Assembly: GCF_013181195.1 (NCBI RefSeq)
Contig: NZ_SMZP01000003.1
Span: 62,001 to 126,000, forward strand
Length of the DNA stretch: 64,000 nt
From: Caulobacter sp. RHG1
GTDB lineage: Bacteria; Pseudomonadota; Alphaproteobacteria; Caulobacterales; Caulobacteraceae
Direction: 5' to 3'
In this document: positions 46,546-56,027 of the stretch, piece after piece
How positions within the stretch are numbered: position 1 is the first letter of the stretch
Layout of the letters: the number at the start of each line of letters is the position of its first letter
The notes under the pieces: generated by a model
Seen by the model: only the letters and a program-made list of their open reading frames with translations
What the model was told of the DNA's origin: nothing
Databases searched by the model: none
Position numbers and translations under genes: made by a program

Positions 46546-47847
46546 TTGGACAGAGACCCTCCCAGTAAAGACTCTTCTGGCCGAGATTCTTCTGGCAGGC
46601 CAAATTTCCAAGGCCTCTTCCGCGACTGGATGCACGCCGACCCGCTGAAGGGAAAGCGGCTGACCGCCCCGCCCTCGGATCGTCACGTCGAGGCCGCCGG
46701 CTTTCCCGGCGTGCGCCTCTCGGTCGACCAGGCCGACGACGCCCTGAAGCAGGCCGCCGACCGTCTGGCCCCGCTGCGCTCGCTGATCGGCCGCGACGAG
46801 TTCAACATCCTGGCCCTGTCGGGCGGCGCCGTGGGCGGCTGCTATGGCGCCGGCGTTCTGGTGGGCCTGACCCAGGCCGGCCGTCGTCCCGACTTCGCCA
46901 TCGTCACCGGCGTCTCCACCGGCGCCCTGATCGCGCCCCTGGCCTTCCTGGGATCGGCCTGGGACGAGCGCCTGACCGACGCCTATGTCGGCGGCCACGC
47001 CAACGAGCTGCTCAGCCTGCGCCGCCTGGGCTCGGCCCTGGGCCCCAGCATCTTCAAGGGCGACTCGCTGGACGCCCTGGTCGAGACCTTCGTCGATCAG
47101 GAGATGGTCGAGGCCGTCGCCCTCGAACACGCCAAGGGCAGACGCCTGCTGATCGCCACCACCAACCTCGACAGCCAGCGGGCCGTGGTCTGGGACATGG
47201 GCGAGATCGCCACCCGCGGCGGCGACGAGGCGCTGAAGCTGTTCCGCACCCTGCTGGTGGCCTCCTCCTCGGTGCCGGGGATCTTCCCGCCCAAGCTGAT
47301 CGACGTCGAGGTCGACGGCCAGCCGCACCAGGAGATGCACGTCGACGGCGGGGTGGCCGCGCCGCTGTTCCTGATGCCCGACGCCTTGCTGCACTGGCGC
47401 AACCTGGGCCCCCGCTTCCGCCGTGGCCGGGTGCACGTGATCATGAACACCGTGCTGGACCCGACGCCCCAGTCGACCCCGCCGGGCGTCGCCTCGATCA
47501 TGACCCGCAGCTTCGACACCATGCTGCGGTTCTCGTACCGTCAGGCCCTGAGCCTGGCCGCCGGCTTCTGCTCGCGCCACAACCTGCCGCTCAGCGTGGC
47601 CTCGATCCCCAACACCTTCGAGGGCATGAACCTCCTGAAGTTCGAGACCGACCTGATGCGCCGCATCTATGACGCCGGCTTCCAGCAAGCCATCGACGGC
47701 GCGGTCTGGACCAGCGCTGTCGAGGAACAGAGCCTGTGGCGCGGTCTGTTCAAGAAGCCCCTGGCGCTGTCGCCCACGGTCGGGACCGGGGTCATCATCC
47801 GCGACGAGCCGCCGCCGATCAGCGCCGAGGCGCCCGCGGAGCCGTAA
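46546..47847 (+). CDS. Patatin-like phospholipase
   Basis: This protein of about 433 residues shows the patatin core: oxyanion loop SGGAVGGCYGAGVL, nucleophile elbow GVSTGA (GxSxG) and catalytic aspartate in HVDGGVAAPLF, giving a Ser-Asp dyad. It would hydrolyse acyl esters of phospholipids. There is no signal peptide; the first ~55 residues are hydrophilic. The best start is TTG 46546 with GGAG upstream; ATG 46630 is an alternative. It lies 16 bases after the HlyIII-family gene and is convergent with the hybrid kinase gene. Confidence 0.9.
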   Translation: MDRDPPSKDSSGRDSSGRPNFQGLFRDWMHADPLKGKRLTAPPSDRHVEAAGFPGVRLSVDQADDALKQAADRLAPLRSLIGRDEFNILALSGGAVGGCYGAGVLVGLTQAGRRPDFAIVTGVSTGALIAPLAFLGSAWDERLTDAYVGGHANELLSLRRLGSALGPSIFKGDSLDALVETFVDQEMVEAVALEHAKGRRLLIATTNLDSQRAVVWDMGEIATRGGDEALKLFRTLLVASSSVPGIFPPKLIDVEVDGQPHQEMHVDGGVAAPLFLMPDALLHWRNLGPRFRRGRVHVIMNTVLDPTPQSTPPGVASIMTRSFDTMLRFSYRQALSLAAGFCSRHNLPLSVASIPNTFEGMNLLKFETDLMRRIYDAGFQQAIDGAVWTSAVEEQSLWRGLFKKPLALSPTVGTGVIIRDEPPPISAEAPAEP

Positions 47848-47853
47848 GGCGCC

Positions 47854-50352
47854 TCAGCCGCCCAGAATGTCGCGCAGCCGCGTGGCCAGGGCTTCGACGG
47901 CGAACGGCTTGGTCATCATGTCCATGCCCTCGTCCAGGAAGCCGGCGCGCACCGCCGCGTTCTGGGCGTAGCCGGTGATGAACAGCACCTTCAGCTCGGG
48001 CCGGGACTGACGCGCGATCTCGGCCAGCTGCCGCCCGTTCAGGCCAGGCAGGCCGACGTCGGTGACCAGAAGATCGATCCGCTGGCCCGACTGCAGGACC
48101 GGGATGGCGCGATTGGCGTCGACGGCCTCGATCGCGCCGTAGCCGAGCTCTTCCAGGACCTCGGTCACGATCAGGCGCACGGACGGATCGTCCTCGACGA
48201 CCATCACGGTTTCCCCCGAACCGCGCGGCGCCGCCGCCATCGGCTCGGTCCGAGCGTCCATCTCGCCATGCGAGCGCGGGACGAACAGCTTGACCGTCGT
48301 GCCCTGGCCCAGCTCGCTGTAGATGCGGACGTGGCCGCCGGACTGGCGCGCGAAGCCATAGATCATCGACAGACCAAGGCCCGTCCCCTGCCCCACCGGC
48401 TTGGTGGTGAAGAACGGCTCGAACACCTTTTCGATCGTCGACGCCGACATGCCGGCCCCGGTGTCGGTCACGCTCAGAACGACATAGTCGCCCGACTCCA
48501 GCTCGGGATATTCGCGCGTATAGCGCTCGTCCAGTTCGGTGTTGCTGGTCTCCACCACCAGCTTGCCGCCATGGGGCATGGCGTCGCGCGCGTTGATGCA
48601 GAGATTGAGCAGGGCGCTCTCGAACTGGTTGGTATCGGTCGACGCCGCCCACAGGTCGGCGGCCAGATGGGTCTCCAGCGCGATCTGCTCGCCCAGGGTG
48701 CGATGCAGCAGCTCCTCCATCCCGCCGACCAGGGCGTTGAGGTCGGTCGCCTTCAGATCCAGCGACTGCCGCCGGCCGAAGGCGAGAAGACGGGAGGTCA
48801 GCGCGGCCGCGCGCTGCGCCGAGGAGCAGGCCGCGTCCATGTAGCGCTCGACGCGGTCCATCTTGCCCGACGCGAGGTTGCGCTTGATCAGATCGAGGCT
48901 GCCGATCACCCCGGTCAGCATGTTGTTGAAGTCGTGGGCGATGCCGCCGGTCAGCTGGCCGACCGCCTCCATCTTCTGGCTCTGGCGCAGAGCTTCGCGC
49001 GCCGCGTCCAGCTCGGCCTCGCGCGCCTTGGCGCCGCTGAGGTCACGTCCGACCGCGACGAAATTGACCCCGTCGGGCTCGGGGGCCACCGTCCATTCGA
49101 TATGCTTCCAGTCGCCGTCCTTGGTGGCGATGCGGTTTTCGAAGCGCGTCGGCTGGCGCGTCTCGGCCATCCGCGCGATCGCCTCCAGCGTCGGCGGCAT
49201 GTCCTCGGGATGCATGAAGGTGGCGTAGCCGCGCGTCAGCAGCTCGTTCTCGCTCCAGCCCAGGACCTGGGTCCAGGCCGGGCTGACGGCCGACATCATG
49301 CCGCTGTAGTCGGCGCGGGCCAGCATGTCCTGCGACAGGTCCCACAGCCGGTCGCGTTCGGCGCGCGCCCGCTCGACCGCGACCTTGACCCGCTCGCCGA
49401 CCTCCTGGACCAGCGCCTCTTCGTCTTGCGTCCAGACGCGCGGGGTGGCGTTCTGCACCGCCAGCAGCCCCACCCATTGGGCTTCTTCGAACAGGACGAC
49501 GTCGACGAAGGCGCCGACCTGGCGAGAGGTCAGCCCCGCCCGCGCTTCCGGGCCGAGCCGGTCGTCGCCGCTGACATCGCGCATCACGACCGGTGTGCCG
49601 ACCTTGTAGGCCGCCAGCAGGTCCGGGCCGAAGGCCTCCAGCGAGTGTTCGCCGACGATCGAGCCCACGCCCCGGGCGAAGTCGCGGTCGACGGTCATCC
49701 GGCCGCTGGCGATCTCGGCATAGAACACCCGGCTGGCGTCCAGCCGCTCGCCCAGCCGGTCGGCGGTCAGGCTCATGATGTCGGCCGGGGTGCGAAGCCC
49801 CTGCAGGTCTTCCGACAAGGTATGCAGGAACGTCTTGCGCCGCTCGGCGGCCACGCGCTCGGTAGTCTCGGCCAGGAAGCAGATGACCCCCGCCGGTTCG
49901 CCGGCCTCATCCAGCACCGGCGAGTAGTCGAGATCCATCCAGACCGGCTCGGGCGCGCCGTTGCGATGCAGCGTCAGCTCCTGATCGCGATAGTGCAGCG
50001 TACCCCCGGCCAGCCCCACGCGCATGACGTTGTCGTTGAAGTCGGCGACCTCGCGCCAGCCCTCGCGGACGTTGGATCCCAGGAGTTCAGGGTGCCGGCC
50101 GCCCGCGAAGCCGGAATAGGCGTCGTTGTAGAGCATGACCCCCTCCACGCCCCACAGCATGACGATGGGCACGCGCGAGCGCAGGAGGATCGAGACGGCG
50201 TTAGTCAGGCACGGCGCCCAGTCCTCGATCGGGCCCAGGGGCGTCGTCGACCAGTCCTTGGCGGCGACGAGGTCGGCGCAAGCGCCCCCGCCATTCAGGA
50301 ACTTGGGTCGAGCCGACCCGAGAGGCTGATCCAGCGCCGGTGCGGTAGGCAT
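47854..50352 (-). CDS. Hybrid histidine kinase (PAS-GAF-PAS-HisKA-ATPase-receiver)
   Basis: This 832-residue soluble kinase has an N-terminal PAS-like domain (~20-165, with [13 protein letters not shown]), a GAF domain (~170-330) and a second PAS (~345-460). HisKA has phospho-histidine in [15 protein letters not shown] (~475). An ATPase with DTGAGM and [12 protein letters not shown] follows, then a C-terminal receiver (~715-830) with VVEDD, aspartate in [10 protein letters not shown] and lysine in MTKPFAVE. Kinases with this layout are close to bacteriophytochrome-like and blue-light-type kinases, but no chromophore cysteine motif (NCRFLQ or equivalent) is present, so the stimulus is unknown. 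No separate regulator gene is adjacent. Confidence 0.92.
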   Translation of the reverse strand: MPTAPALDQPLGSARPKFLNGGGACADLVAAKDWSTTPLGPIEDWAPCLTNAVSILLRSRVPIVMLWGVEGVMLYNDAYSGFAGGRHPELLGSNVREGWREVADFNDNVMRVGLAGGTLHYRDQELTLHRNGAPEPVWMDLDYSPVLDEAGEPAGVICFLAETTERVAAERRKTFLHTLSEDLQGLRTPADIMSLTADRLGERLDASRVFYAEIASGRMTVDRDFARGVGSIVGEHSLEAFGPDLLAAYKVGTPVVMRDVSGDDRLGPEARAGLTSRQVGAFVDVVLFEEAQWVGLLAVQNATPRVWTQDEEALVQEVGERVKVAVERARAERDRLWDLSQDMLARADYSGMMSAVSPAWTQVLGWSENELLTRGYATFMHPEDMPPTLEAIARMAETRQPTRFENRIATKDGDWKHIEWTVAPEPDGVNFVAVGRDLSGAKAREAELDAAREALRQSQKMEAVGQLTGGIAHDFNNMLTGVIGSLDLIKRNLASGKMDRVERYMDAACSSAQRAAALTSRLLAFGRRQSLDLKATDLNALVGGMEELLHRTLGEQIALETHLAADLWAASTDTNQFESALLNLCINARDAMPHGGKLVVETSNTELDERYTREYPELESGDYVVLSVTDTGAGMSASTIEKVFEPFFTTKPVGQGTGLGLSMIYGFARQSGGHVRIYSELGQGTTVKLFVPRSHGEMDARTEPMAAAPRGSGETVMVVEDDPSVRLIVTEVLEELGYGAIEAVDANRAIPVLQSGQRIDLLVTDVGLPGLNGRQLAEIARQSRPELKVLFITGYAQNAAVRAGFLDEGMDMMTKPFAVEALATRLRDILGG

Positions 50353-50481
50353 TCTTCAGCCAGCCTCTGAGAACGTTGTCGAGCAGCGGGGCGCCAAGAT
50401 CGCGCGGCCTGGCTGGAGCTTAGTCTAGTCGCCGGGCCGCCGAACACAATCGCACCGCTCGACGCTGGCGCTGCGCGCGCC

Positions 50482-50826
50482 TTAAGCCTTCTTCAGATGC
50501 CGGGCGCGCAGCTTGGCGAGGTTCGGCGGGTCGGCGCGGAAGTCCGAGGCCAAACCCAGGCGGGCGTTGCACGAGGGGCATCGCACCGACTCTTCGTCAG
50601 GCAGGTCGACCGGCGGGTCGAAGCGCGTGCCGCAGGGTTTGCACTTCCAGTCGCCGACGACCGGAGCCGGCGGCGGGGGCGGCGGAGCCGCAGCCGCCGA
50701 GGGCGCGATGAACACGGTGCGGCCGGCCGGCTTGACCATGCGCTCGAGCGGCGGCGGGCCGCCAGGGGCAGCAACCGGGCTCTTGAGGCTCAGGGTCTTG
50801 CGGCGCGGGGGCTCGCTCTCGCTCAT
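50482..50826 (-). CDS. Small zinc-ribbon protein
   Basis: This 114-residue protein has a disordered Pro/Ala-rich N-terminal half (APPPPPPPAP) followed by a two-knuckle zinc ribbon, CKPCGTRF and CPSCNARLG (four Cys). A basic C-terminus LAKLRARHLKKA ends it. It may bind nucleic acid or a protein partner, but no function can be assigned. The gene lies alone between the hybrid kinase and the LpxR-like gene. Confidence 0.75.
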   Translation of the reverse strand: MSESEPPRRKTLSLKSPVAAPGGPPPLERMVKPAGRTVFIAPSAAAAPPPPPPAPVVGDWKCKPCGTRFDPPVDLPDEESVRCPSCNARLGLASDFRADPPNLAKLRARHLKKA

Positions 50827-50908
50827 GTCATCGCTGGGCTTAGGAAAGGGACCGGCGCTTGCTGCATGAAAGCGGCCGGAAACACAAGCTTAATAGCCCG
50901 AAAGCCCT

Positions 50909-51877
50909 TTACCACTGCGGCTTCAGGCTGAACGACAGGGCCACGACATCGTCCTTCTGCCTGGCCAGGCCCATGATGCCCTCCTTGGCGCGGATCTCGC
51001 GGTGGATATAGCCCAGCGAGGCCTGCATCGGACCCTTGCGCCAGGCCACGCCGGCCTGACTGTCGCCGATCAGGCGGCTGGTCGTGTCCTGGGTGAGGCC
51101 CGCGCGGCTCCAGTCGCCGTTCTGGCCGCGCAGCATGTTCAGGCCCACGGCCCGGCCGCTGGCGGCGGCGAAGATGTACCAGCGCCCGCGATCGCCGAAG
51201 GCTTCGTCGCCCTGCCGCACGCCCAGGGCGTCGGTCACCTGGTCGCCCATGTTCTTCTTCTTGCCCAGACGAACGGTCGCCCCGGCCTCGGCCGAGCCGC
51301 CGGCCCCGCCGAAGCCCAGACCGGCGTGGGGGGTGACGTCCAGGGCGTAGCGACGGCCGGCCAGGGCCACGGCCGAGGGCCAGCCGCGCACCACGGTGAC
51401 GTCGACCTCACGCACCTCGTAGGCCTCGGGACGCTGCAGGGACAGGGGCGCCATGGCGGCGGTCGGGACCGACCCGGCCAGCGAGACCCGCACGGAATCG
51501 ATCGGGCCGCCGGCCTGGGCCTGGCGCGAGAAGGCGTTGGAACGCCAGGTCACTGGACCCGCGCTGGCATAGTAGCGATCGGCGCCCAGCAGGGCCGCAT
51601 CGCCCGCCACGGCGGCCGGCGACAGGGCAAAGCCGCCCGTCAGCTCGGCTTCGGGACCGTCGAGGTCAGGGGCGGAAAAACCGGTGGAACTGGTCGAGAG
51701 ATCGAGCGGCGCCGAGGCCTCGGGCTTCACGCGGAAGGACATCGTGGCCTTTTCGGCCCCGGCCTTGGCCGTCTTCTCGGCTTTCTGGGCGGCGCAGGCG
51801 GACGAAGCAAGGCCGCTGGCCACGGCCAGAGCCATAGCCGCGAAACACAGAACGCTACGCTTCCCCATCGCCCGCAT
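50909..51877 (-). CDS. LpxR-like (DUF2219) outer-membrane protein, possible lipid A deacylase
   Basis: This 322-residue exported protein has a signal peptide ending near SACAA. The C-terminal ~200 residues are beta-strand-rich, with segments RWYIFAAASGRAVGLNMLRG, RLIGDSQAGVAWRKG and LGYIHREIRAKEG ending in a terminal aromatic (KPQW). These phrases resemble the lipid A 3'-O-deacylase LpxR family. The N-terminal region bears little likeness and I cannot verify the catalytic Asn/His/Ser residues, so the enzyme call is tentative. GGGGAG precedes the start. Confidence 0.55.
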   Translation of the reverse strand: MRAMGKRSVLCFAAMALAVASGLASSACAAQKAEKTAKAGAEKATMSFRVKPEASAPLDLSTSSTGFSAPDLDGPEAELTGGFALSPAAVAGDAALLGADRYYASAGPVTWRSNAFSRQAQAGGPIDSVRVSLAGSVPTAAMAPLSLQRPEAYEVREVDVTVVRGWPSAVALAGRRYALDVTPHAGLGFGGAGGSAEAGATVRLGKKKNMGDQVTDALGVRQGDEAFGDRGRWYIFAAASGRAVGLNMLRGQNGDWSRAGLTQDTTSRLIGDSQAGVAWRKGPMQASLGYIHREIRAKEGIMGLARQKDDVVALSFSLKPQW

Positions 51878-52009
51878 CGCGGACTCCCCAGTCCCAATCC
51901 ACGTCCCAGCCTACGTGCTTCGTCGTAACTCGGCATCGTGACGAAACAGCACAGGATGAACCGCGCTCACCGACTAAGGTTCCTGGATTTAGGTTCCCAG
52001 ACAATGAAA

Positions 52010-52037
52010 ACGGCGGCGCGATCGCTCGCGCCGCCGT
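52010..52037 (-). terminator. Rho-independent terminator after nrdA
   Basis: Perfect 12-bp arms (ACGGCGGCGCGA and TCGCGCCGCCGT) with a 4-base loop are followed on the minus strand by TTTTCATTG. It lies 40 bases after the nrdA stop. It shows that nrdA is not co-transcribed with a downstream nrdB. Confidence 0.75.
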
Positions 52038-52076
52038 CACATTCTCGTTAGTCGCCATTGCGCGGCGACCGTTGCC

Positions 52077-53966
52077 CTACTGGCAGGCGAGGCACTCGTC
52101 GTAGTCGGTCTTTTCCGGAGCGTCGAAGCCGCCGGTCATGACCTCAGCCTTGTCGTCGGCGCCGGCATAGGCGGCGCGCTGCACCGACTTGGAGCGCAGG
52201 TAGTACAGCGACTTCACGCCGCGCTCCCAGGCGGTCCAGTGCAGCATGTGCATATCCCACTTGTCGACGTCGCCCGGCAGGAAGACGTTGACCGACTGGC
52301 TCTGGCAGATTTCCGGCGTCCGGTCGGCGGCCAGTTCGATCACCCAGCGCTGATCCAGTTCGAAGGCGGTCTTGTAGACGTCCTTCTCGTCCTGGCTCAG
52401 GAACTCCAGGTGCTGGACCGAACCTTCGTTCTCCAGAATCGAACCCCACACCGCGTCGGTGTTCTGGCCCTTCTCGGCCAGCAGGCCTTCCAGGTAGGGG
52501 TTCTTCACCGCGAACGAGCCCGACAGGGTCTTGTGGGTGTAGATGTTGGCCGGGATCGGCTCGATGCCCGCCGACGTGCCGCCGCAGATGATCGAGATCG
52601 AGGCGGTCGGGGCGATGGCCAGCTTGTGCGAGAAGCGCTCCTTGGAGCCACGGTCGGCGGCGTCCGGGCACGGGCCCTTTTCCTCGCCGATGGCCAGGCT
52701 GGCCTTGTCGGCTTCGCGGCGCAGGTGCTTGAACATGCGCATGTTCCAGCTCTTGGCCAGGGCGCTTTCGAACGGCACGTTCTGGCTCTGCAGGAAGCTG
52801 TGGAAGCCCATCAGGCCCAGGCCCACCGAACGCTCGCGCATGGCGGCGTAAGCGGCCGTGGCGGCCGCGTCGGGCGCCCGGTCGATGAAGTCCTGCAGGA
52901 CGTTGTCCAGGAAGCGCATTACGTCCTCGATGAACGTCGGGTGGTCGCGCCACTCCAGGAAGGTCTCGGCGTTGACCGACGACAGGCAGCAGACCGCGGT
53001 GCGCTCCTGGCCCAGGTGGTCGGTGCCGGTGTGCAGCATGATCTCGCTGCACAGGTTCGACTGGCGAACCTTCAGGCCCAGCTCGCGCTGGAACGAGGGC
53101 ATGGCGCGGTTCACGGTGTCGGAGAAGACGAGGTAGGGCTCGCCGGTCTGCATGCGCAGCTCCAGCACCTTCTGCCACAGGGCGCGAGCGTCGACTTCGC
53201 GCAGCACTTCGTCGTTCTTGGGCGAGCGCAGGCCGAACTTCTTGCCGTCACGCACCGCGTGCATGAACTCGTCGGTGATGTTGATGCCGTGGTGCAGGTT
53301 CAGGGACTTGCGGTTGAAGTCGCCCGACGCCTTGCGGATCTCGAGGAACTCCTCGATCTCCGGGTGGTGGATGTCGAGATAGACGGCGGCCGAGCCGCGA
53401 CGCAGGGAGCCTTGGCTGATCGCCAGGGTCAGCGAGTCCATCACGCGGATGAAGGGGATGATGCCCGAGGTCTGGCCCTGGCCCTTCACTTTCTCGCCGA
53501 TCGACCGGACGCCGCCCCAGTAGGTGCCGATGCCGCCGCCGTTGGCCGCCAGCCAGACGTTCTCGTTCCAGACGCTGAGGATGCCGTCCAGGCTGTCGTT
53601 CACCGCGTTCAGGAAGCAGCTGATCGGCAGGCCGCGATCGGCGCCGCCGTTCGACAGCACCGGGGTCGCCGGCATGAACCACAGGCGGCTCATATAGTCG
53701 TAGACCCGCTGGGCGTGCTCGGCGTCGTCGGCGAAGGCCGTCGACACGCGCGCGAACATGTCCTGATAGCTCTCGCCCGGCAGCAGGTAGCGGTCTTCCA
53801 GGGTGGTCTTGCCGAAGTCGGTCAGCAGGGCGTCGCGCGAGCGATCGACCTGGACCTTCTGCACCAGCGCCAGCTGCGGGCGCTTGGACGGCTTGATCGC
53901 CGCCATGCGGGCTTCCTTACGGACGTTCGTCTGCACCGCTTCACTGCCGTTCATGACCAAATCCAT
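52077..53966 (-). CDS. nrdA: Ribonucleoside-diphosphate reductase alpha subunit (class I)
   Basis: This 629-residue catalytic subunit makes deoxyribonucleotides. It has the substrate-site cysteine in GLPISCFLN, the active-site NLCSEIMLHT (Asn, Cys, Glu), the second redox cysteine in TAVCCLSSVN, and the C-terminal shuttle cysteines in DECLACQ. It lacks the ~90-residue N-terminal ATP-cone of E. coli NrdA, so overall-activity regulation by dATP through that domain is absent. ATG 53954 is an alternative start. No nrdB is beside it. Two NrdR-box-like sites lie 48 and 79 bases upstream. Confidence 0.95.
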   Translation of the reverse strand: MDLVMNGSEAVQTNVRKEARMAAIKPSKRPQLALVQKVQVDRSRDALLTDFGKTTLEDRYLLPGESYQDMFARVSTAFADDAEHAQRVYDYMSRLWFMPATPVLSNGGADRGLPISCFLNAVNDSLDGILSVWNENVWLAANGGGIGTYWGGVRSIGEKVKGQGQTSGIIPFIRVMDSLTLAISQGSLRRGSAAVYLDIHHPEIEEFLEIRKASGDFNRKSLNLHHGINITDEFMHAVRDGKKFGLRSPKNDEVLREVDARALWQKVLELRMQTGEPYLVFSDTVNRAMPSFQRELGLKVRQSNLCSEIMLHTGTDHLGQERTAVCCLSSVNAETFLEWRDHPTFIEDVMRFLDNVLQDFIDRAPDAAATAAYAAMRERSVGLGLMGFHSFLQSQNVPFESALAKSWNMRMFKHLRREADKASLAIGEEKGPCPDAADRGSKERFSHKLAIAPTASISIICGGTSAGIEPIPANIYTHKTLSGSFAVKNPYLEGLLAEKGQNTDAVWGSILENEGSVQHLEFLSQDEKDVYKTAFELDQRWVIELAADRTPEICQSQSVNVFLPGDVDKWDMHMLHWTAWERGVKSLYYLRSKSVQRAAYAGADDKAEVMTGGFDAPEKTDYDECLACQ

Positions 53967-54013
53967 TGCTCGATCAGCGTGTTCCGGAGAAGGGTCATGC
54001 CCCGGTCAGCCGC

Positions 54014-54056
54014 TACATATTGTGGCTGAGGAGCCCCCTCAACCCAGATATGGGGC
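54014..54056 (-). promoter_or_regulatory. Pair of NrdR-box-like sites upstream of nrdA
   Basis: Box 1 (54014-54025, TACATATTGTGG) matches 10 of 12 core positions of the NrdR consensus WATATATWGTGT. Box 2 (54045-54056, CAGATATGGGGC) matches about 7 of 12. They are exactly 31 bp apart (three helical turns), the spacing required by NrdR tetramers. Position before a class I RNR gene fits. Box 2 is weak. Confidence 0.5.
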
Positions 54057-54116
54057 CACAGTGGTGAATGACTCGTCAACGCCTCGGACGCGAGTTTTTC
54101 GTTAACAACCTGTGAA

Positions 54117-54396
54117 CGGCTTGAACTTGCATAGGCAGGACAAGGGGTTGCCCCAGCGAACTTTTTTCAGCCGCGACGGACGGTCGCAAGGCGCCCCAGG
54201 ACATCCGCCCCCGGACAACGACGTTCGCTCACAGGATGACCACAAGGGATAGTGGTCGAGGGTGGACGACGCCCGTCGCCGCCCCTTCGGAGGCGCGGGG
54301 GCGAAAGCCCCGGAAACCGGGCCTTCGGACTGAATGTGGGGTCTCGAGGCGCGACGCGCCAGCGGTCCGGAGACACGCCGAGGGTCCAGACATGAA
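54117..54396. other. Structured GC-rich intergenic region between nrdA and the OmpA-family gene
   Basis: About 280 bases hold no credible protein. Several stable hairpins are packed together: CGCC-CCTTCGGA-GGCG (54279-54294), GGGGC-GAAA-GCCCC (54298-54311, GNRA loop) and CCGG-AAA-CCGG (54310-54320). There are further GTCCGGAGAC-type pairs to 54375. It could encode a small RNA or be a repeat element; I found none of the signature sequences of RNase P RNA, tmRNA or known riboswitches. Confidence 0.4.
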
Positions 54397-54425
54397 GAAA
54401 GGGCCCGGTGTTTCCACCGGGCCCT
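54397..54425 (-). terminator. Rho-independent terminator after the OmpA-family gene
   Basis: AGGGCCCGGTG pairs with CACCGGGCCCT around GAAA (minus strand), followed by TTCTTC. It lies 26 bases after the stop of the porin gene. Confidence 0.75.
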
Positions 54426-54450
54426 CCCAAGTCATCAGTGCGATTCGATC

Positions 54451-55644
54451 TTAGAAGTTGATCGAGATCGTCGAACGACGGTTCAGCGGTTCCTTCACGC
54501 CGTCGCCGGTGGCGACAGCCGGGGCGCTTTCACCCTTCCAGTCGACGGCCAGAGCCGTCGTCGGGACGCCTTGCGAAGCCAGGGCGTCAGCCACGGCCTT
54601 GGCGCGACGTTCCGAGAGCTTCGCGTTGTACTTCGGCGAGCCCGAGGTGTCGGTGTGACCGACGACGACGATCTTCGTCGCCTTGCCACCGTTGGCGTAG
54701 TTCGCGGCTTCCGAAACCACCGACTGGGCTTCCGGCGTCAGGACCGATTGGTCGAACGGGAAGTAGACGATGAACTCGCGGGCCTCGTACTGCGGCGGCG
54801 GCGGAGGCGGCGGCGGCGGGGGAGGCGGCGGAGGCGGAGGCGGCGGGGGAGGCGGCGGCGGGGGCGGCGGCGGCGGAGGCGGCGACGCGAACGAGTAGCG
54901 CAGACCCACGGTCAGCGACTGGTCGCGATATTGGCCTTCGAAGTTGCCGGCTTGCAGCGTGCCCGAACCGGTCGTCTGCCAGGTGTGGTCCGCACCGGTG
55001 ATGTAGCGGTACGTGACGTCGATGTTCAGACGATCGGTCGCCTTGATCGACGCACCGGCGATGCCCTGCCAGGCGACGGCGATGTCGTTGTCGTCAACCG
55101 TCAGGTTCTGGATGGCGGCTTGGCCAGCCGGAACGCCGCTGAATTGACCGAAGGTCTTGACGTCCAGGCGGTTGATGCCGACGCCGGCGCCGATGAACGG
55201 GTTCAGCCAGGCGCCCGGAGCGAAGTCATAAATGACGTTCGCCATCAGGGTCCAGGCGTCGACCGAGCCTTCCGGCGAGCCGCAGTTCGGCGCAGCGACC
55301 GTACGGGTCACGCCCGGCGAGCAGAGGCCCAGCGGCTGGCGACGGGCGCCGTTGCCGCGGACGCCTTCGAGGTCGCCCGGACGATAGCCGCCTTCGATTT
55401 CAGCGCGCCAGTTCGGGTTGAACTGGTAGCCCAGGCGGACGAAGCCGGCCCAGTCGTCCTTCGACTTCCACGACCAGTGGTAGTGCGAACCGTCCGGAGC
55501 GTTGGCGTCCGACTCGGTCTTCAGGCCTTGCGGCCAGTGGTAGCCGAGGTCGACCGCGCCGTACCAGCCGGTCTCTTGGGCCGAGACGCCCGACGCGGCG
55601 AACGCCGCGGCCAGAGCAACTCCTGCCAGGAGTTTGATTTTCAT
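54451..55644 (-). CDS. OmpA-family outer-membrane protein with 30-proline linker
   Basis: This 397-residue protein has a signal peptide (MKIKLLAGVALAAAFAASG...SAQ) and an N-terminal eight-stranded beta-barrel (~25-240; YGAVDLGYHWPQG...LTVGLRYSF). A run of exactly 30 prolines (codons 54793-54882) follows, then a C-terminal OmpA/peptidoglycan-binding domain with FPFDQSVLTPEAQ, VVGHTDTSGSPKYNAKLSERRA and NRRSTISINF. It tethers the outer membrane to the cell wall. A GAGGGC site precedes the ATG at 55644. The poly-Pro run would need EF-P for translation. Confidence 0.95.
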   Translation of the reverse strand: MKIKLLAGVALAAAFAASGVSAQETGWYGAVDLGYHWPQGLKTESDANAPDGSHYHWSWKSKDDWAGFVRLGYQFNPNWRAEIEGGYRPGDLEGVRGNGARRQPLGLCSPGVTRTVAAPNCGSPEGSVDAWTLMANVIYDFAPGAWLNPFIGAGVGINRLDVKTFGQFSGVPAGQAAIQNLTVDDNDIAVAWQGIAGASIKATDRLNIDVTYRYITGADHTWQTTGSGTLQAGNFEGQYRDQSLTVGLRYSFASPPPPPPPPPPPPPPPPPPPPPPPPPPPPPPQYEAREFIVYFPFDQSVLTPEAQSVVSEAANYANGGKATKIVVVGHTDTSGSPKYNAKLSERRAKAVADALASQGVPTTALAVDWKGESAPAVATGDGVKEPLNRRSTISINF

Positions 55645-56027
55645 TGTTGAAGAGCCCTCTGATTGCCCTGCCCAGGCCGGAGACCGGCCGAGCATCGTTA
55701 TACCAAGGCGAACGCCGCGGGATAGTGTCAGCGAGGACACACTCGTCAGGTTTCGCCCCCCTGCCCTATGCTCAGGAAAGCTAAACAAGACCGCCCCTCA
55801 GAATCATCTTTCGAGCGCGCCCGCCGACATCCACGAGAAAGTAAGCGTCAGCTTCGTTGGGTTCGCACGAGGAACGATCGTGCGCAAGAGCCGAAGGTCA
55901 TGAAATGGCCAAGCATTCGGAGATCGTCGCCGAAAAACAACGTTACCGGACTTAAGTCGGTAAGGTTCTCGACAGACCGCGACCAGTCCAACCCACCGCT
56001 TTCAGGATCTTCGGCCCCGCATGGACC
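55645..56027. other. Leader/intergenic region upstream of the OmpA-family gene
   Basis: About 380 bases separate the methyltransferase stop from the porin start, both on the minus strand. It contains a nearly symmetrical site TTACC-G-GACTTAAGTC-GGTAA (55943-55963) and a TATAAC hexamer (minus strand, around 55699-55704) that could be the porin -10. No gene is supported. Confidence 0.45.

Noticed and set aside
54117..54396. tmRNA, RNase P RNA or a cobalamin riboswitch in the hairpin-rich gap
   Set aside because: The required conserved segments were sought by eye (tag-coding sequence, RNase P core boxes, B12 box) and are not present in either direction.
54167..54430. 87-residue minus-strand frame in the nrdA-porin gap
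   Set aside because: It runs through the porin terminator and the hairpin cluster, has no ribosome site, and its Pro/Arg-rich sequence looks like translated repeat.
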